Shown: piece by piece, positions 62,034 through 64,000 of the stretch
How positions within the stretch are numbered: the first letter of the stretch is position 1
Layout: the number at the start of each line of letters is the position of its first letter
DNA from: Microvelia longipes
Taxonomy: Eukaryota; Arthropoda; Insecta; Hemiptera; Veliidae
DNA length: 64,000 nt
Assembly (NCBI GenBank): GCA_018340805.1
Contig: JACMZG010001914.1
Span: 31,024,899-31,088,898, forward strand
Direction of reading: 5' to 3'
Program-made: the position numbers and the translations under genes
The notes under the pieces: generated by a model
What the model saw: only the letters and a program-made list of their open reading frames with translations
What the model was told of the DNA's origin: nothing
The model's database searches: none

Positions 62034-63050
62034 TAATCTAGAAGTTTAAAATAAAGTAAGAATAAGCATTTGTTAGTTGTTTTAAGGCTTTGCAGTTGTT
62101 TTTGCGTTGTTAAGATGATACATAATCTTATAACTATTTATTTTGATTTTAATTGTTCTACTTTTAATGTTCCGAAGTTAACCACGAACGGCGTAAGCCG
62201 AAAGTATATATTATACATTAATCTCCAATAAATATATACGTTTATATAGAATATAAAAAAAACCTCAATTGGTAGTAAGGTTTAAAAAGTTAAAGAAGAT
62301 CAAAATCAAATCAAATATTCTTTAAAATAAAAAAAAATAAAATAATTAATAAGAAACGTTGAGAAATTGTAACAAAAGGTTTTAAACGTTTTGTTAGCAT
62401 TTCAGGAACATCTTCATCAGGTGTAAAGGATAAAACTAGATTTCAATTATTCAAGACTTAAACTTTACTCAAAGCGACTTAAAACAAAAACTTAAGAGTC
62501 AAGTTTGATACCTTCTTGAATAAAATGGATATAAAAAACAGGAAAAACCCTTATTTTAGAAAATAAAGAAGTCTGAGGATATAAGGGTTAATTATACCTT
62601 AAGGTAAGGATGAATAGGCCCTTCCTGTGTTATAGGAAAGCCTAAAGGGCAGGTGGTAACCTAACAGGTGTTGACTAAGGCATACAAGTGTGCCTCTTTA
62701 AAACCCAAAAACCTAAAAAATAAACTACTAAATTTTGTAATAAATTACAATAAGCATAATTAATATTTGTATAAAAGATTAACTTATCGTGATAAAGCTA
62801 TTTTATATTCTTGCCATCTTACAAAATACCTCTAAAAAAATTATTAACACTTTTTAGTATCGAATGACATACAAGATTTAAGAAAATGTATTTTAAGCGA
62901 AGTCCCTACTTAGTTAGTAATATCCCAACTTAACATTTGCTTTAAAACGAACAGATGTTTTCAAAAAGAAGACCAAGTTTCATAAAAACTTATCACTTAA
63001 CTAAAATATGGTTTGCGGTTCGCTTCACATTAATAAAATACATTACTTTT
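62034..63050. other. No gene seen; one hammerhead-like motif
   Basis: The minus-strand motif CTGATGA, AGATGTTCC, TGAAA lies at 62400-62420. A less A+T-rich patch at 62595-62690 has no open frame. Confidence 0.4.
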
Positions 63051-63097
63051 TAATGTAATGTAATGTAATGTAATGTTCCTTTAAAAATTAAAGGAAC
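63051..63097. repeat. (TAATG)5 next to a 23 bp palindrome
   Basis: TAATG units at 63051-63075 are followed by GTTCCTTTAAAAATTAAAGG AAC (63075-63097), which is self-complementary apart from the A-rich centre. Confidence 0.8.
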
Positions 63098-63708
63098 TAA
63101 ATTAATAAGTATTAATTTTAAGATGAAAAAAGATAAATAAGTAAAATAAAATAAATTTATACAGTAAAAGGTTAAAAATCTAAGAATAATTTCTTTTTTA
63201 AAAAAAAAATGTATGATATTAAGTGATATGAAATATATGATTAAATAAATGAAATTTAAATAATACCTTTATTTAATAAAATAGATTGCGATGAACATAT
63301 TTATATTTACCTGAAACAAAAAAAATACAATTAATTAACTAACTAAATAATAATAAAGAAAATGGTTGATACAATTAGAGATTGGACAAAAAGCAATGAA
63401 CAAACTTAACGTTAATAAGTTGAAAAATAAATAAAATTTACATTTAAAACATTTTGCAATAGATCAATAAATTACTTTACTCGATTGGTTCTCATCACTG
63501 CACTTATCAAATCAAGTATTTACTTGATCAGATGGAGAAAATTTTATTCATGAAAATTAAGCCATTAGTTATTCATCAACATGACATCATTTTAAGCAAA
63601 AGCGATAATTATTTACCAGTAATTCAATTTGAAATGTATAATTTAACTTAAACAATTTATTACCATAAATTTACAAACTATTAGGTAAAAAATTAAGTAT
63701 GATCAATT

Positions 63709-63710
<2 letters not shown>
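63098..63710. other. No gene seen
   Basis: A+T-rich sequence only. Confidence 0.4.

Positions 63711-63773
<63 letters not shown>
63711..63773. repeat. (TA)n microsatellite
   Basis: About 62 bases of TA with one slip. Confidence 0.95.
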
Positions 63774-64000
63774 ATTATTCCTATTTTATATATTTTTTTT
63801 AAACATCAATTTTTGTGAAAATTGAAACACACATAAAACTAGTATGATTAGAGGTAAAAAGTAAAAAAAATTATAAAAGGATTTAAGAAGAAATGCACTA
63901 AATGAGTGCAAAAAAATAAATAGGTGCGTGCCAAGTTCAGGTGTGTAGAAGAAATCAAGGTTAGTTTTGTTTATTTTTTTATTATACCAATACTTGAACT
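63774..64000. other. No gene seen
   Basis: A+T-rich sequence to the window end. Confidence 0.4.

Overview
This window looks like non-coding, repeat-dense nuclear DNA from an animal, most likely an arthropod and plausibly an insect. The evidence is strong A+T richness, long (TA)n tracts, tRNA-derived SINE-like units, short DNA transposons with terminal inverted repeats (TIRs), degenerate (G)GTTAGG-type minisatellite DNA and many short hairpin motifs resembling the ends of Penelope-like retroelements. There is no bacterial gene organisation. No intact protein-coding gene could be supported; almost every open reading frame lies in a microsatellite, a tandem repeat or a mobile-element copy. The one stretch with a gene-like look is a broken, unrecognised reading frame at 32314-32655 on the minus strand.

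Layout. 1-3.6 kb: A+T-rich DNA with a small TIR element (654-809) and a tRNA-like SINE head (about 1071). 3.77-9.53 kb: two different satellite arrays lying back to back. The first has about nine copies of a ~285 bp unit. The second has 38 copies of a 17 bp G+C-rich motif every ~82 bp, arranged as an A/B dimer of ~165 bp. 11-15 kb: a foldback element, the first copy of a dispersed repeat here called family A, a SINE nested in a TIR element, and an ~80 bp tandem repeat. 16.8-25.7 kb: (TA)n, foldbacks, a minisatellite joined to a MITE, family A copy 2, two more TIR elements and a 30 bp minisatellite. 25.7-29.8 kb: nearly featureless. 29.985-32.080 kb: a near-perfect 2.1 kb palindrome with arms of about 1.03 kb. 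34.45-34.91 kb: a second large palindrome. 35.9-36.8 kb: family A copy 3. 41.7-43.2 kb: tandem repeats. 44.2-44.85 kb: an antisense family A copy. 46.5-53.2 kb: foldbacks, a second copy of the 19 kb MITE, a SINE, a truncated family A copy and a composite foldback (family B). 54-64 kb: microsatellites, tandem repeats and isolated hairpin motifs.

Three themes connect the window. First, about fifteen inverted-repeat or TIR elements occur in 64 kb, several directly against (TA)n runs. Second, a motif of the form CTGAWGA, stem-loop, GAAA recurs at least a dozen times on both strands, often as an inverted pair; it resembles a hammerhead ribozyme core and the ends of Penelope-like elements. Third, a GAGCGAAGCGAG-type core is shared by the 38-copy satellite and by the dispersed family A repeat. 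All reading was by eye: boundaries are approximate to about 5-20 bases, and no alignments or database searches were run.
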